This document shows positions 24,114 to 30,482 of a stretch of 37,387 bases of DNA, piece after piece. Source of the stretch: DASVWH01 sp036389715. Its GTDB lineage: Bacteria; Acidobacteriota; Blastocatellia; Pyrinomonadales; Pyrinomonadaceae. The stretch is from NCBI GenBank assembly GCA_036389715.1, contig DASVWH010000137.1, forward strand, positions 1-37,387. The letters run 5' to 3'. The notes under the pieces are model-generated. The model was given only the letters and a program-made list of their open reading frames with translations, was not told where the DNA came from and did no database searches. Numbering within the stretch: position 1 is the stretch's first letter; every line of letters starts with the position of its first letter. Position numbers and translations under genes: made by a program.

Positions 24114-25565
24114 TCAGTGCTCTTCGTCCTGGTCCGGCGGCGTTTCGACGTAGGCGACGCGATTGCGGCGCGAGACGTACCAGTAAACGGGAATGCCGAG
24201 CGCGATCAGGCCGAGACCTGCGAGCGCCTGGCGCGGGGTGGTCATCAGCGTGTTGACCAGCAGCCAGCCCGTCACCAGCAGGAAGATCACGGGCACGACC
24301 GGGTAGCCCCAGGCCCTGTAGGGCCGCTCCGCGTTGGGCAGGCGGTGGCGGAAGAGAAAGACGGCGAACGTGACCAGCCCGTAGAATATCCAGGAGGCGA
24401 AAATCACATAGTCGGTCAGAGTATCGTAAGAGCCCGAGAGGGTCAGGATGGCGGCCCAGACGCCCTGCACGATGAGCGCCCGGATGGGGACGTGCGTGCG
24501 CGGCGAGAGGCGCGCCAGGTTGCCGAAAAAGAGCCGGTCGCGCGACATAGCGTAGGGCACGCGCGCGCCCGTCAGAATCGAGATGTGAAGCGTGCCGAAC
24601 GAAGAGGTCAGCAGCGCCGCCGCGATCAGGCTGACGGCCAGCGGCCCCAGGAATCGCATCGCCACCTCCGTCGCCACGGACGAAGCCGCCGGGACGTTGG
24701 CCACCTCGGTCGGGCTGAGCACATAGAAGTAGGCCAGGTTGACCAGGATGTAGAGCGTGGCCACAACCAGCATCCCTCCGATTAAGCCGAGCGGAATATT
24801 GCGCTGCGGATTCTTGACTTCACCCGCCACCAGCGTCAGGTTGTTCCAGCCGTCGTAAGCCCAGAGAGCGCCGAGCATCGCCGCGCCGAACCCGGCCATC
24901 CCGCCCCGCGCAGCCGCGCTCACGCCCTCGCAGACGCCGCCCGTATCCGCCAGCACGAAGTGTGACCAATCGCCCGTGGCGAAGAGAAACGCGCCGACGC
25001 CGACGGCCAGCACCAGCGCGATCTTGATGCCCGTCAGGACGGACGCGACCATCCCACTGACCTTGACGGCGGCGCAATTGATGAGCGTCACAAAGGCTAT
25101 CGCCCCGAGTCCGACCGCTTGCAGGACCCTGAAGGAGAATTTATAGCCGAAGATGTCCAGAGTGAAGAGGACTGCGCGAAGCGCCCCGCCCGTCAGGATG
25201 TTCAGGAAAGTGGCGAAGCCGATGGCGAGCGCCGCCTGCGAGCCTGTCTTGCCGATGAAAATCTGCATCCAGCCGTAGAGAAAGCCGAGCGGCGCGCCGT
25301 ATGCCTCGCGCACGAAGACGTACTCGCCGCCCGCGCGCGGCATCATCGCCGCCAGCTCCGCGTAAGTCAGAGCGCCCGCCAGCGAGAGCAGGCCCGAGAT
25401 AACCCAGGCCGCAATCACCCAGCCGGGGCTGCCCACGTTGCAGGTCATAACGCGCGTCTTGAGAAAGACGCCCGTCCCGATGACGTTGCCGACGACGATG
25501 GAAATCGCCGCGATCAGGCTCAGACCGCGAACGAGAGTGATATTACCGGGCGCAGGCTTGGACAT
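24114..25565 (-). CDS. APC superfamily amino acid permease
   Basis: A 483-residue inner-membrane transporter with about 12 hydrophobic helices. TM1 contains the unwound substrate-binding motif SIVVGNVIGTGVF, followed by TM2 with WVISGLLSLAGALTYAELAAMMPRAGGEYVF and YGAPLGFLYGW at TM3. Helix 6 includes GALWAYDGWNNLTLVAGEVKNPQRNIP. These are hallmarks of the LAT/serine-threonine exchanger branch, which works without a covalent partner in bacteria. Substrate cannot be read from sequence. It sits between murE and DAP decarboxylase, so a diamino acid or cell-wall amino acid is conceivable. The C-terminal tail is charged (QDEEH). The ribosome-binding site before the ATG is weak. Confidence 0.9.
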   Translation of the reverse strand: MSKPAPGNITLVRGLSLIAAISIVVGNVIGTGVFLKTRVMTCNVGSPGWVIAAWVISGLLSLAGALTYAELAAMMPRAGGEYVFVREAYGAPLGFLYGWMQIFIGKTGSQAALAIGFATFLNILTGGALRAVLFTLDIFGYKFSFRVLQAVGLGAIAFVTLINCAAVKVSGMVASVLTGIKIALVLAVGVGAFLFATGDWSHFVLADTGGVCEGVSAAARGGMAGFGAAMLGALWAYDGWNNLTLVAGEVKNPQRNIPLGLIGGMLVVATLYILVNLAYFYVLSPTEVANVPAASSVATEVAMRFLGPLAVSLIAAALLTSSFGTLHISILTGARVPYAMSRDRLFFGNLARLSPRTHVPIRALIVQGVWAAILTLSGSYDTLTDYVIFASWIFYGLVTFAVFLFRHRLPNAERPYRAWGYPVVPVIFLLVTGWLLVNTLMTTPRQALAGLGLIALGIPVYWYVSRRNRVAYVETPPDQDEEH

Positions 25566-25621
25566 GATTGGGTGCTTCGCTTTGCGGGGAGCGTTCTGAC
25601 AGTTAAGAACTCCAAACTCGA

Positions 25622-27040
25622 TTACCAGAGATCGTTCGTCAACAAGTCTTCATAGGTATCACGGCGGCGAATCAATTCGACTTCGCCGTCCGCGCGGACC
25701 ATCACGGCGGCGGGCAGCGGGCGACCGTTGTAGTGAAACATCTGGGCCAGCGAGTATGCGCCGCTGTTCAAAAGCGCCAGCACTTCATCCGGCCGCACGT
25801 TCGCCGGGAGCAGCCTGTAATCGGGCAGGCGTCCCTCGCGCTCGATGTCGAAGTAAACGTCGCCGGAATCGCAGAGCGGCCCGGCGACTTTGTAAGCGGC
25901 GTCGTGCGTTTCCCCGGCGCGCGTGGCCGAGATCAGGTGGTAGTACCACTTGTAATTGTTCATCGAAAGCAGCAGGTTATAGCCCGCGTCGGTCAGGAGC
26001 CAGACATCGCCGGTTTCGGGTCGCCGCTTGATGTTGCGCACGGTGGTCAGCACCAGCCCGGCGTCTGCAATCACGCTGCGGCCGGGTTCGAGCAGGATGG
26101 AGACGGCGTCTAGCAGGTGCAGAGCGCCCGCCTCGCGCGCCGAATCACGCGCCGCGCCGAGCGCAGCCGCGAGCACTTCTGACGGTTCCAAATCCGCGCC
26201 GAGCATGTCGCGCTCGTGTTCGGGAAGCTGGTCGGCCTGCGAGCGGTCGCGCAGGTAGTTGACCGGAATCCCGCCGCCCAGATTGATGTGTTCGAGCGTG
26301 TGACCCGTCTCGCTGTGAATCGTCAGCAGGTGCTCCCACATGCTTTTGAAGGCGGCGGCGAAAGGCTCCACGTCGGGCGTCTGCGAGCCGACGTGAATGT
26401 GTATGCCGCAGACGCGCAGCAGCTCGGGGCAGAGCAAAGAGCGGCGAAAGGCGTCGAGCACTTCCGAGGGCGAGATGCCGAACTTCGAGGTCAGGAGCGC
26501 CGTCTGCAATCCCAGGTGCGAGCGCGTGCCGATCTCCGGCACGAGGCGCAGCGCGATGTTGGCGCGCTTCCCCATCCTTGCCGCCGCTTTCTCGACCAGC
26601 TCGATCTCGTAAATCGAATCAACGTTGATGGCGCGAATGCCCGCGCCGACGGCCTGGTCCAGCTCCGCGTCAGACTTGCTCGTCCCGTTGAAGATAATCT
26701 GTTCGGGCCGAAAGCCGACGCGCAGCGCCTTGTAAAGCTCGCCCCCGCTGTTGACCTCGACATCAATCCCGGAGTCGCGCACGGTCCGCAGCACGGCCAT
26801 GTTGGAATTGGCCTTCGACGCATAACAGAACTGGACCTGATGCTCGACGAGGGCCGCGGCGCGCTTGAGCCGTTCGATGTTCGAACGGATGCGCGGCTCT
26901 GAAAAGACGAAGAGCGGCGAATCATACCGGCGGATGAGGTCGAGCGCGTCTACGCCGTTGATAACCAGGCGACCTTCGCGGTTCTCAAGGTATTCTGTGA
27001 TGGCCCAGGCCGGTTGCCGGGCGACTAGTTGCGACGACAT
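25622..27040 (-). CDS. lysA: Diaminopimelate decarboxylase-like PLP enzyme
   Basis: About 472 residues, fold-type III decarboxylase converting meso-DAP to lysine. Markers: PLP lysine K76 in FCYASKANSN, GGELYKALRVGF, HIHVGSQTPD, the phosphate loop HINLGGGIPVNYL, EPGRSVIADAG, the active-site cysteine loop GPLCDSGDVYFD, and Tyr in SGAYSLAQMFHYNGRP. The glycine loop reads GGGIPVNY, a little unlike typical LysA, so a related D-specific or carboxynorspermidine-type decarboxylase is possible. Start: ATG 27040 (MSSQLVARQ) with GTGGAG 11 nt upstream. An in-frame upstream start at 27139 adds 33 residues with no family match. It is downstream of nothing on its strand for about 320 nt. Confidence 0.87.
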   Translation of the reverse strand: MSSQLVARQPAWAITEYLENREGRLVINGVDALDLIRRYDSPLFVFSEPRIRSNIERLKRAAALVEHQVQFCYASKANSNMAVLRTVRDSGIDVEVNSGGELYKALRVGFRPEQIIFNGTSKSDAELDQAVGAGIRAINVDSIYEIELVEKAAARMGKRANIALRLVPEIGTRSHLGLQTALLTSKFGISPSEVLDAFRRSLLCPELLRVCGIHIHVGSQTPDVEPFAAAFKSMWEHLLTIHSETGHTLEHINLGGGIPVNYLRDRSQADQLPEHERDMLGADLEPSEVLAAALGAARDSAREAGALHLLDAVSILLEPGRSVIADAGLVLTTVRNIKRRPETGDVWLLTDAGYNLLLSMNNYKWYYHLISATRAGETHDAAYKVAGPLCDSGDVYFDIEREGRLPDYRLLPANVRPDEVLALLNSGAYSLAQMFHYNGRPLPAAVMVRADGEVELIRRRDTYEDLLTNDLW

Positions 27041-27358
27041 GCTTGGAAAAACTCCACTCAGTATAGGTTCAGGCGAGCAAGATAGATGCCAGCGAAGATA
27101 ATCCGGCCGCGAAGCAGCGTCAAGCCTGAACGTTATCAACGTCGGAGGGGCGGGCCTCCCCCTGGCCGCCGGGGCTGCGCGCTCGCAGACTTAGAGCCGG
27201 TTAAAGCCTGCGCTCATTTCCCGCACGGACACAGAGCCGGAGAGACAGCAAACCGGGCCGCTTATCCGGCGCGTGCTCATCTTTCGAGTGCTCTCTGCCG
27301 TTCCAGGTCGCTGCGGCTCATGCAGGATTGCGGCTCATGCAGGATTTCCGACGCGCTG
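27041..27358. other. 318-nt intergenic region, no gene seen
   Basis: No supported reading frame or RNA gene. It contains a short GC-rich inverted region near 27147-27175 (GGGGCGGGCCTCCCCC) and the tandem duplication at 27313-27346. TATACT on the minus strand (27065-27060) is too close to the DAP decarboxylase ribosome-binding site to serve as its promoter. Confidence 0.5.
27313..27346. repeat. Perfect 17-bp tandem duplication
   Basis: GCGGCTCATGCAGGATT occurs twice in direct succession, 27313-27329 and 27330-27346, just downstream of the SnoaL-like gene (13 nt from its stop). Two identical copies suggest a recent slippage duplication, or a paired binding site. Confidence 0.9.
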
Positions 27359-27745
27359 TTAACCCTGTAGCTGCATCATCACTTCAGCCGGGTTCCAGTA
27401 TGCCCTGATGGTCTTGATCTTGCCCTCTTCGTTGAACTCGAAGATGTCAATGCCCTCGAACCTGACATCGCGGCCGTTCTTGCCGGTCCCGCGCCCGCTC
27501 CACTTGACGGCGGCCTCGTTGCCGACGATGAAGACGTGCTCTTCGGTCAGGCCGACCTCTTTGAAAGCGCCCAGGATGGCGGCGAAAAAATGGCCGAGCG
27601 CCTCATGGCCGACCGTCGGCGGAGCGCCCACCGGATCGTAGCTGACGGCGTCGGGCGCAAAGGTATCGAGCCAGCTTTCGGCGTTCATCATGCGCGTAGC
27701 GGCGAAGTATGCCTTGATGCCTCTGGCGATAATTTCAGGTGACAT
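27359..27745 (-). CDS. SnoaL/NTF2-like small protein
   Basis: About 128 residues with the cone-shaped NTF2-like fold: an N-terminal helix pair (IIARGIKAYFAATRMMNAESWLDTF split across the first 30 residues), APDAVSYDPVGAPPTVGHEAL, a long helix FFAAILGAFKEV, then strands ending in DIFEFNEEGKIKTIRAYWNPAEV. This is the usual polyketide-cyclase-like or ketosteroid-isomerase-like pattern, but such proteins bind very varied ligands and no function can be assigned. Start: ATG 27745 has GGGAG 7 nt upstream. A GTG at 27775 adds ten residues that include the ribosome-binding site and is less likely. It diverges from the small acidic protein gene. Confidence 0.82.
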   Translation of the reverse strand: MSPEIIARGIKAYFAATRMMNAESWLDTFAPDAVSYDPVGAPPTVGHEALGHFFAAILGAFKEVGLTEEHVFIVGNEAAVKWSGRGTGKNGRDVRFEGIDIFEFNEEGKIKTIRAYWNPAEVMMQLQG

Positions 27746-27847
27746 GTCGTTACTCCCGTTTGCTTTCTCGTTCACGTTTGACTAAGAACGGCGCGCCTTC
27801 TCGTGCGGGCGGACGCGGGCGTGTGTACGGCTCCTGATTTCCTATGC

Positions 27848-27877
27848 TATATACGGTGAAGTCAGGGCCGCACGCAA
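27848..27877 (-). promoter_or_regulatory. Candidate promoter region between divergent small genes
   Basis: On the minus strand TTGCGT (27877-27872) and TATATA (27853-27848) are 18 nt apart, upstream of the SnoaL-like gene. TATATA is self-complementary and could serve as the -10 for the plus-strand acidic protein gene too, though no good -35 is present for it. Confidence 0.25.
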
Positions 27878-27957
27878 TACAAAAGATGTGACCGCGCTCG
27901 CCGTCGAGATACGCAAAGAGGCGCGCGGGCCATTTTCAAAGGGAGAGTCAAACTAAG

Positions 27958-28152
27958 ATGACGCACGATAATAGCTCCGCTTCCGCCGGGCGCGGGAAGG
28001 ATAACCACGAAGAGCCGACGCGCGACGAGGAACGCGGCGACGTGGCCGAGCCGGACGCGCCGACCTCCGGCGAAGAGAACGCCGGGATGAACACGATTCT
28101 CGACGGCGGCCTCGGCACAGGCGTTCAAAACGATGCCCGCGACGAAACATAA
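27958..28152 (+). CDS. Small acidic disordered protein, 64 residues
   Basis: I do not recognise a family. The product is strongly hydrophilic and acidic, with no signal peptide or hydrophobic segment. Its N-terminal two-thirds is rich in Asp, Glu, Ser and Arg (HEEPTRDEERGDVAEPD); the C-terminal third is Gly/Asn-rich (GMNTILDGGLGTGVQND) and ends RDET. GGGAGAG, 10 nt before the ATG, is a good ribosome-binding site, so translation is likely. The ATP-grasp gene follows after 93 nt filled by hairpins. A stress-type disordered protein is the simplest view; a peptide substrate for the ATP-grasp ligase is a speculative alternative. Confidence 0.6.
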   Translation: MTHDNSSASAGRGKDNHEEPTRDEERGDVAEPDAPTSGEENAGMNTILDGGLGTGVQNDARDET

Positions 28153-28223
28153 GGGAGACGCTGCGGGGCGGACTCCGCCTCGCTCATCACTTCGCCTTCG
28201 CATGATTCGTCCGCGAGACTCCC
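28153..28223 (+). other. Nested hairpin after the acidic protein gene
   Basis: GGGAG (28153-28157) pairs with CTCCC (28219-28223) and, inside it, GCGGAC (28168-28173) pairs with GTCCGC (28209-28214); GGCGG-ACT-CCGCC near 28167-28179 is an alternative. It could end the small transcript or shape the leader of the ATP-grasp gene. No T tract follows. Confidence 0.4.
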
Positions 28224-28224
28224 G

Positions 28225-28245
28225 GGGGCAGCAGCTGCTTGCCCC
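28225..28245 (+). promoter_or_regulatory. Hairpin abutting the ATP-grasp start codon
   Basis: GGGGCA (28225-28230) pairs with TGCCCC (28240-28245), plus a G-T pair, around CAGCTGC. The right arm ends at the base before ATG 28246. No Shine-Dalgarno sequence lies at normal distance, so the stem could hold back initiation there. ATG 28261 is an alternative start. Confidence 0.45.
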
Positions 28246-29490
28246 ATGAGTGAAGACGTTATGACCGAAGCGACACCTTCACGCCCGCAGAGCTTCGTCT
28301 GCCTGGCCAGCTACTTCAAGGGCACGGAGTTCTTGCGCGAGTGCAAGCGGCAGGGACGCCGCGTGGTCCTGGTGACGAAGCAGAAGACGCTCGGCGAAGA
28401 TTGGCCGCGCGAGTGTTTGGATGACCTCGTCGCGCTGCCCGACGACGCCGGCCCGGAGCTTTACCTACAGGCCGCCGACCACCTCGCGCGCCATCAAAAG
28501 ATAGACCGCATCGTTGCCCTCGAAGAGTTTGATGTCATCAACGCCGCGCTCATCCGCGAGCATCTCTGCCTGCCCGGCATGACGAGCACGACGGCCCGGC
28601 TCTTCCGCGATAAGCTCTCGATGCGCGTGGCGGCGAGCCGCGCCGCAATTGCCGTCCCGGACTTTGTGCACCTGCTCAACTACGAAGAGCTGCACGATTA
28701 CATGAGCCGCGTGCCTCCGCCCTGGATGCTCAAGCCGCGCTCGGACGTGTCGGCCATGGGCATCAGGAAACTTGAGAGCGCAGAGCAGGTCTGGCGAGCC
28801 ATTGATGCCCTCGACGCACGCGAAAAGGCGCGCGAGCGCTCACCCTATTACCTGCTTGAAAGCTACGTCGCGGGCGACGTTTACCACGTGGATTCACTGG
28901 TCAACGACGCCAGGGTGGTCTTCGCGGGGGCCAACGCCTACGGGCGGCCGCCGATGGATGTGGCGCACGGGGGCGGCGTCTTCATCTCGAAAACTCTCAG
29001 GCACGGCTCCGAAGATCAGAAGAGACTCATCAGGCTCAATCGCAAGCTAATCAAGAGCCTCGGCCTCTCGCACGGGGCGGCGCACGCCGAATTTATCAAG
29101 AGCGCTGCCGACGGCGAGTTCTACTTCCTGGAGATCGCGGCGCGCGTCGGCGGCGCATACATCGCCGAGACGCTGGAAGCCGCCAGCGGCATCAATCTCT
29201 GGCGCGAGTGGGCGCGGCTGGAGATGGCGCAGGGCGTCGAGCGTTACAGAGCCCCGAAGCCGCGCAGGGAGTACGGCGGCATCGTCCTCTCGCTGGCGCG
29301 ACAGGAATACCCGGACACCTCCGCCTACACGGACCCGGAGATAGTTTACCGCGTCAGGAAGCGGCATCACGTCGGCCTGGTCGTCAGCTCGCCAAAACCG
29401 GCGCGCATCGAAGAGCTGCTCGGGCAGTACGCGCGCCGCTTCAACACGGACTTCACAGCCGTCGCGCCGCCCCTCGAAAGAGCCGAGTAG
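28246..29490 (+). CDS. ATP-grasp family carboxylate-amine ligase of unknown substrate
   Basis: A 414-residue ATP-grasp enzyme. After an N-terminal Rossmann-like domain (SFVCLASYFKGTEFL, RRVVLVTKQKTLGEDWP, RIVALEEFDVINAAL) come the ATP-binding lid and core: FRDKLSMRVAASRAAIAVPDF, WMLKPRSDVSAMGIRKL, YYLLESYVAGDVYHVDSLV, and the metal site around FYFLEIAARVGGAYIAETLE. This layout matches the biotin-carboxylase-like/CarB-type ATP-grasp group that joins a carboxylate to an amine. No biotin or CPS partner is nearby. Substrate is unknown; amino-acid or peptide ligation is plausible. It converges on the DUF2071 gene across a 119-nt palindrome that begins 2 nt after its stop. Confidence 0.85.
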   Translation: MSEDVMTEATPSRPQSFVCLASYFKGTEFLRECKRQGRRVVLVTKQKTLGEDWPRECLDDLVALPDDAGPELYLQAADHLARHQKIDRIVALEEFDVINAALIREHLCLPGMTSTTARLFRDKLSMRVAASRAAIAVPDFVHLLNYEELHDYMSRVPPPWMLKPRSDVSAMGIRKLESAEQVWRAIDALDAREKARERSPYYLLESYVAGDVYHVDSLVNDARVVFAGANAYGRPPMDVAHGGGVFISKTLRHGSEDQKRLIRLNRKLIKSLGLSHGAAHAEFIKSAADGEFYFLEIAARVGGAYIAETLEAASGINLWREWARLEMAQGVERYRAPKPRREYGGIVLSLARQEYPDTSAYTDPEIVYRVRKRHHVGLVVSSPKPARIEELLGQYARRFNTDFTAVAPPLERAE

Positions 29491-29491
29491 A

Positions 29492-29610
29492 GAAGAGATT
29501 TAAGAGTCTATTCATTGATGCTTTGATGCAATGATGCCTTGATTCATTCACTCCGTAGTTCAATGAATCAAGGCATCAATGATGAAATGAATAAACTCTT
29601 AAATCTCTTC
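29492..29610. repeat. Octamer-phased long palindrome between convergent genes
   Basis: A 119-nt hairpin. The outer stem is 16 bp perfect (29492-29507 with 29595-29610, GAAGAGATTTAAGAGT); the inner stem is 17 bp perfect (29532-29548 with 29562-29578); the loop is 13 nt (29549-29561). Between 29513 and 29592 the sequence reads in 8-nt steps: CATTGATG, CTTTGATG, CAATGATG, CCTTGATT, CATTCACT, CCGTAGTT, CAATGAAT, CAAGGCAT, CAATGATG, AAATGAAT. The right outer arm contains the last codons and stop of the DUF2071 gene, so the left arm is an inverted copy of coding sequence. It probably terminates transcription from both sides. Confidence 0.85.
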
Positions 29611-30360
29611 CGGTGGCCAGATGTCCACGTTGACTTCCTCGCCGAAGTGGAGCAGCGGCTCGCCCGCGGGCGTGGGCAGGCCGTCGGCTTCGAGCATGGA
29701 GGAGCTAAAGGAAGAGACCGCGGCCTCCTGGAGCGGCCAGGGTTGATGATGAATGCGCGCGCGGTAGAGCTTTTTGCCGCGCGCCGAGTAGAGGCAGTAG
29801 CGTTCGATGAGGAAAAATTCGAGCGTGCCCGGCTGAGCGTAGGGCAGCGTTTCGCCCGTCTTCCACCTGGCCTTAAATTCGGCCGCGGCGCTCCCTTCCT
29901 CCGTCCGGCTGAGCTTGTAAGAGAAGCTCCCGCCCTTCTGCTCCATGCTGATGTCGGCGTTGAAATAGGGAAGATGAAAGAAGGCGCGCGCGCCCTGCAC
30001 CGCCAGCCCGCTGTTGGTGTCGAGCGAGAAGAACCAGACGCCCGGCACTTTGTCCAGATAGACGTAGGTGCGGACGTTAAGCTCGTGCATCTGGCTGAGA
30101 CCTGAAATCGGAGGAACGAGCAGGGAAGGGACGAAGCTCGGCCGGACGTTCGACATCGTGAAGGGCGTGACGCCGACCCAGGCGCTGCCGTCGAAGGTGT
30201 CAATCGTCAATCGCTCAGGGATGAGCGGCCTTAAGGTCTCGGCCGGGATGCGCCAGTGCATGAAGAGGAGCTTGTGCCAGTCCTGGTGCATGACGGGCGC
30301 GCCCTCCGGCCTCGAACGCACGGCCAGCCGGTCAAGGTCCGTTATCTCTTTCTTCTTCAT
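29599..30360 (-). CDS. DUF2071 family protein
   Basis: A 253-residue member of the DUF2071 (YqjF-like) family, whose function is unknown. Hallmarks: MHQDWHKLLFMHWRIPAETLRPLIPERLTIDTFDGSAW split over residues 24-61, VGVTPFTMSNVRPSF, LNVRTYVYLDKVPGVWFFSLD, FFHLPYFNADI and a C-terminal LEFFLIERYCLYS with HHQPWPLQEA. It is soluble with no signal peptide. The ATG at 30360 follows AGGGG by about 8 nt; the ATTTACC element ends 21 nt upstream. Its last codons are part of the convergent palindrome. Confidence 0.88.
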   Translation of the reverse strand: MKKKEITDLDRLAVRSRPEGAPVMHQDWHKLLFMHWRIPAETLRPLIPERLTIDTFDGSAWVGVTPFTMSNVRPSFVPSLLVPPISGLSQMHELNVRTYVYLDKVPGVWFFSLDTNSGLAVQGARAFFHLPYFNADISMEQKGGSFSYKLSRTEEGSAAAEFKARWKTGETLPYAQPGTLEFFLIERYCLYSARGKKLYRARIHHQPWPLQEAAVSSFSSSMLEADGLPTPAGEPLLHFGEEVNVDIWPPEEI

Positions 30361-30381
30361 CTTTCAAACCCCTAGTTGCGC

Positions 30382-30466
30382 GTAAATGGTAAATGGTAAA
30401 TGGTAAATAGATAAGACCGCTCTCTTTTTTTATTCACTATTTACCATTTACCATTCACTATTTACT
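30382..30466 (-). repeat. ATTTACC heptamer element upstream of the DUF2071 gene
   Basis: On the plus strand, four 7-nt units GTAAATG/A (30382-30409) face five units ATTCACT, ATTTACC, ATTTACC, ATTCACT, ATTTACT (30432-30466). Nineteen base pairs are perfect (30392-30410 with 30437-30455) around a 26-nt loop. Read on the minus strand, with the flanking genes, it contains TCTTATCTATTTACC followed by an ATTTACC array running toward the downstream start codon, the same order and orientation as the sufS-sufU element. Confidence 0.85.
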
Positions 30467-30482
30467 ACTCCCGGCCTGCGGC

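Noticed and set aside
29492..29610. Element considered as a transposon-derived MITE
   Set aside because: There is no flanking target-site duplication and no transposase-type terminal motif, and the outer arm extends into a gene's own 3' end. MITE origin cannot be excluded, but the phasing is not explained by it.
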